From the NCBI RefSeq assembly GCF_004564075.1, contig NZ_CP038257.1, forward strand, positions 62,001-126,000: a stretch of 64,000 nt of DNA, given 5' to 3'. The stretch comes from Microbacterium sediminis (GTDB lineage: Bacteria > Actinomycetota > Actinomycetes > Actinomycetales > Microbacteriaceae). Under the pieces are notes generated by a model. It made no database searches. It was not told the origin of the DNA and saw only the letters and a list, made by a program, of their open reading frames with translations. Positions 63,014-64,000 of this stretch are shown piece after piece. The translations under genes and the position numbers were made by a program. Position 1 is the first letter of the stretch; every line of letters begins with the position of its first letter.

Positions 63014-63307
63014 TCAGGCGAAGTCGTAGACGACGACGGAGACGGCTCGGTCCTGCTGCAGGGCGGCGGTGACTTTCTCGGCGTCGCGCTCGCCGCGGAT
63101 GCTGTCGGCGGGGTCGAGCGTGTGGTCGATCTGGCCGGTGAGGATCGGGCGGCCGTCGGTGAGGTATCCCCAGGTGGTGCGGTTGCGGGTGACGGTGGGG
63201 ATGACGGATCGGGAGTAGCTGGCGCGGGGGTCGTGGGCGACGTAGACGCGGATGCTGTCGGCGGTGCGCACGGCCGTGATGACGCGGGTCGGGATGGTGC
63301 GGGGCAT
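63014..63307 (-). CDS. Hypothetical protein (97 aa)
   Basis: The ATG at 63307 starts MPRTIPTRVITAVRTADSIR. The protein is predicted to be beta-rich (VYVAHDPRASYSRSVIPTVT, TTWGYLTDGRPILTGQIDHT), soluble and without a known motif. It is downstream of the perfect palindrome at 63330 and in the same direction as its neighbours. Confidence 0.6.
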   Translation of the reverse strand: MPRTIPTRVITAVRTADSIRVYVAHDPRASYSRSVIPTVTRNRTTWGYLTDGRPILTGQIDHTLDPADSIRGERDAEKVTAALQQDRAVSVVVYDFA

Positions 63308-63329
63308 TTGGCGACAATAGGGGCACCCC

Positions 63330-63365
63330 CCGGGGATGCGGCGAGCGCGCTCGCCGCATCCCCGG
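63330..63365. terminator. 36-bp perfect palindrome between two minus-strand genes
   Basis: CCGGGGATGCGGCGAGCG (63330-63347) is followed directly by its exact reverse complement. It lies 7 bp after the stop of the gene at 63373-63804 (minus strand) and 22 bp before the next start. A terminator hairpin is the simplest reading. The lack of a loop also allows a protein-binding dyad. Confidence 0.65.
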
Positions 63366-63372
63366 TGTGTGG

Positions 63373-63804
63373 TCAGGGGCGGGTGCCGTCGAAGCCGTCG
63401 ACGAGCCAGCGCGAGGCGGTGATCAGGTCGCCGTTGCCGTCGAGGGCGTTGCGTACGGCGGCGAGGGCGGCGTGGAGGTCGGCGGGGGCGAGGTGGGTTT
63501 CCTGGTCGTGCTGGGGCTGGTGCTCGCCGTTGCGGTAGGTCGTGGTGGTGGTGCCGGGGGTGTCGGCGTCGCGGGTGTCCCATTCCTCGCTGACGGTGAC
63601 GGTTGCGCCGTGGCGGGAGAGGCGAGCTGCGATGGTGTGGAGGTTGTCGGGCTGGTACTTGGAGTGGCCGGCGATCGTCCAGCCGGCGTCGGTCTCGTAG
63701 ATCTCGGTGTCGTGGATCTCGATGGCGTCGGCGGCTTTGGTGGCCTTCTTCTCGGTGAGGGGCTTGGTGCCGGTGGTGATGGTGAGGACGGTGTACTGAC
63801 CCAT
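63373..63804 (-). CDS. Hypothetical protein (143 aa)
   Basis: The product MGQYTVLTITTGTKPLTEKK is acidic and soluble. It has a KYQPDNLHTIAARLSRHGAT segment and a Thr-rich stretch (PGTTTTTYRNGEHQPQHDQE). The helical end (LHAALAAVRNALDGNGDLIT) resembles small actinobacterial plasmid proteins. No domain is recognised. An inverted repeat spans its 5' leader. Confidence 0.6.
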   Translation of the reverse strand: MGQYTVLTITTGTKPLTEKKATKAADAIEIHDTEIYETDAGWTIAGHSKYQPDNLHTIAARLSRHGATVTVSEEWDTRDADTPGTTTTTYRNGEHQPQHDQETHLAPADLHAALAAVRNALDGNGDLITASRWLVDGFDGTRP

Positions 63805-63811
63805 GGTGGTG

Positions 63812-63858
63812 GCCCTTCCTAGTGTGTGAATCTGACAGTTACAAGACTAGGAAGGGTC
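63812..63858 (-). promoter_or_regulatory. Inverted repeat over the leader of the 143-aa gene
   Basis: GCCCTTCCTAGT (63812-63823) and ACTAGGAAGGGTC (63846-63858) are inverted repeats of 12 positions with one mismatch, separated by 22 bases. On the minus strand the downstream arm contains the AGGAAGGG ribosome-binding site. Pairing with the upstream arm would hide it, or the arms may be an operator. Confidence 0.5.
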
Positions 63859-63866
63859 ACCGACAT

Positions 63867-64000
63867 TCAGCGGCGAGCGGCCAGCAGCTCGGCGACCTTC
63901 TCGGCCGCGTCCGCGCCGCCGGGGTGGTGCTCCTGGATCTGGTCGTAGCGGGCGGTGTAGCGCCAGTGCTGCGACTGCACAGACAGGCTCTTCGGGTTGA
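63867..64000 (-). CDS. C-terminus of an unknown protein (5' end outside window)
   Basis: The last 44 codons read NPKSLSVQSQHWRYTARYDQ and end EKVAELLAARR before TGA at 63867. The segment is helical. No family can be given from this part alone. Confidence 0.5.
   Translation of the reverse strand, partial: NPKSLSVQSQHWRYTARYDQIQEHHPGGADAAEKVAELLAARR

Overview
The window is high-GC actinobacterial DNA, most likely from a Microbacteriaceae-type organism (Microbacterium or a relative). The evidence is strong G/C at third codon positions, an Lsr2 nucleoid silencer, GTG/TTG starts behind GGAGG sites, and actinobacterial types of IclR regulators and insertion sequences. It looks like accessory DNA (a large plasmid or integrative element). 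No tRNA, rRNA or CRISPR array was recognised. The replicon type is inferred.

Region 1 (1-7250 and 17987-28305) is one backbone, split by a transposon. It starts with surface/assembly genes: a PKD-like protein tail, a membrane LysM-BTAD fusion, a prepilin peptidase, an FtsK-like ATPase and Lsr2. It continues with an AbiE toxin-antitoxin pair, a block of overlapping small DNA-binding genes, a secreted HNH-type nuclease, a 542-aa protein that may be a replication protein, and ribbon-helix-helix proteins. A 56-bp element occurs three times in front of backbone genes, and an AATATAACC motif sits at three backbone promoters.

Region 2 (7260-17986) is a 10.7-kb ISL3-bounded transposon with 8-bp GGATAACC target duplications. 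It landed in the last codons of abiEii; the lost 3' end lies beside lsr2 at 7206-7259. Its cargo is an ABC importer operon with a tyrosine-phosphatase-like enzyme and a calcineurin-type phosphodiesterase, plus an RpiR regulator that carries a frameshift. This could be a phosphodiester salvage unit.

Region 3 (27009-34350) is a graveyard: a truncated DNA methyltransferase, an aryl-AMP ligase cut in two, and remnants of a GntR regulator and a zinc dehydrogenase. The ligase is split by a 4.3-kb structure in which two inverted IS110-family copies flank an IS5-family element.

Region 4 (34500-62475) holds three related Rieske dioxygenase clusters, all with the order alpha, beta, small unknown protein, [3Fe-4S] ferredoxin, reductase. 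Cluster I (35390-41740) is intact, with an aldo/keto reductase and a divergent aldehyde dehydrogenase. Cluster II (41886-47147) is broken by IS256 and IS3 elements. Cluster III (52984-62475) is intact and includes a transporter, two class II aldolase-fold proteins, a 4,5-dihydroxyphthalate-decarboxylase-like protein, a dihydrodiol-dehydrogenase-like SDR and an IclR regulator, which suggests phthalate-type aromatic acid catabolism. A 26-bp operator of three half-sites (TTCTGC, N3, GCAGAA, N5, TTCTGC) occurs at four structural-gene promoters, and shorter versions overlap the iclR start codons. Between clusters II and III lie a truncated polysaccharide deacetylase, an isochorismatase-like hydrolase, SDR, IS and exonuclease III fragments, and an MFS transporter.

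Region 5 (62565-64000) returns to small hypothetical genes. One is an ORF whose C-terminus comes from an IS30-type transposase.
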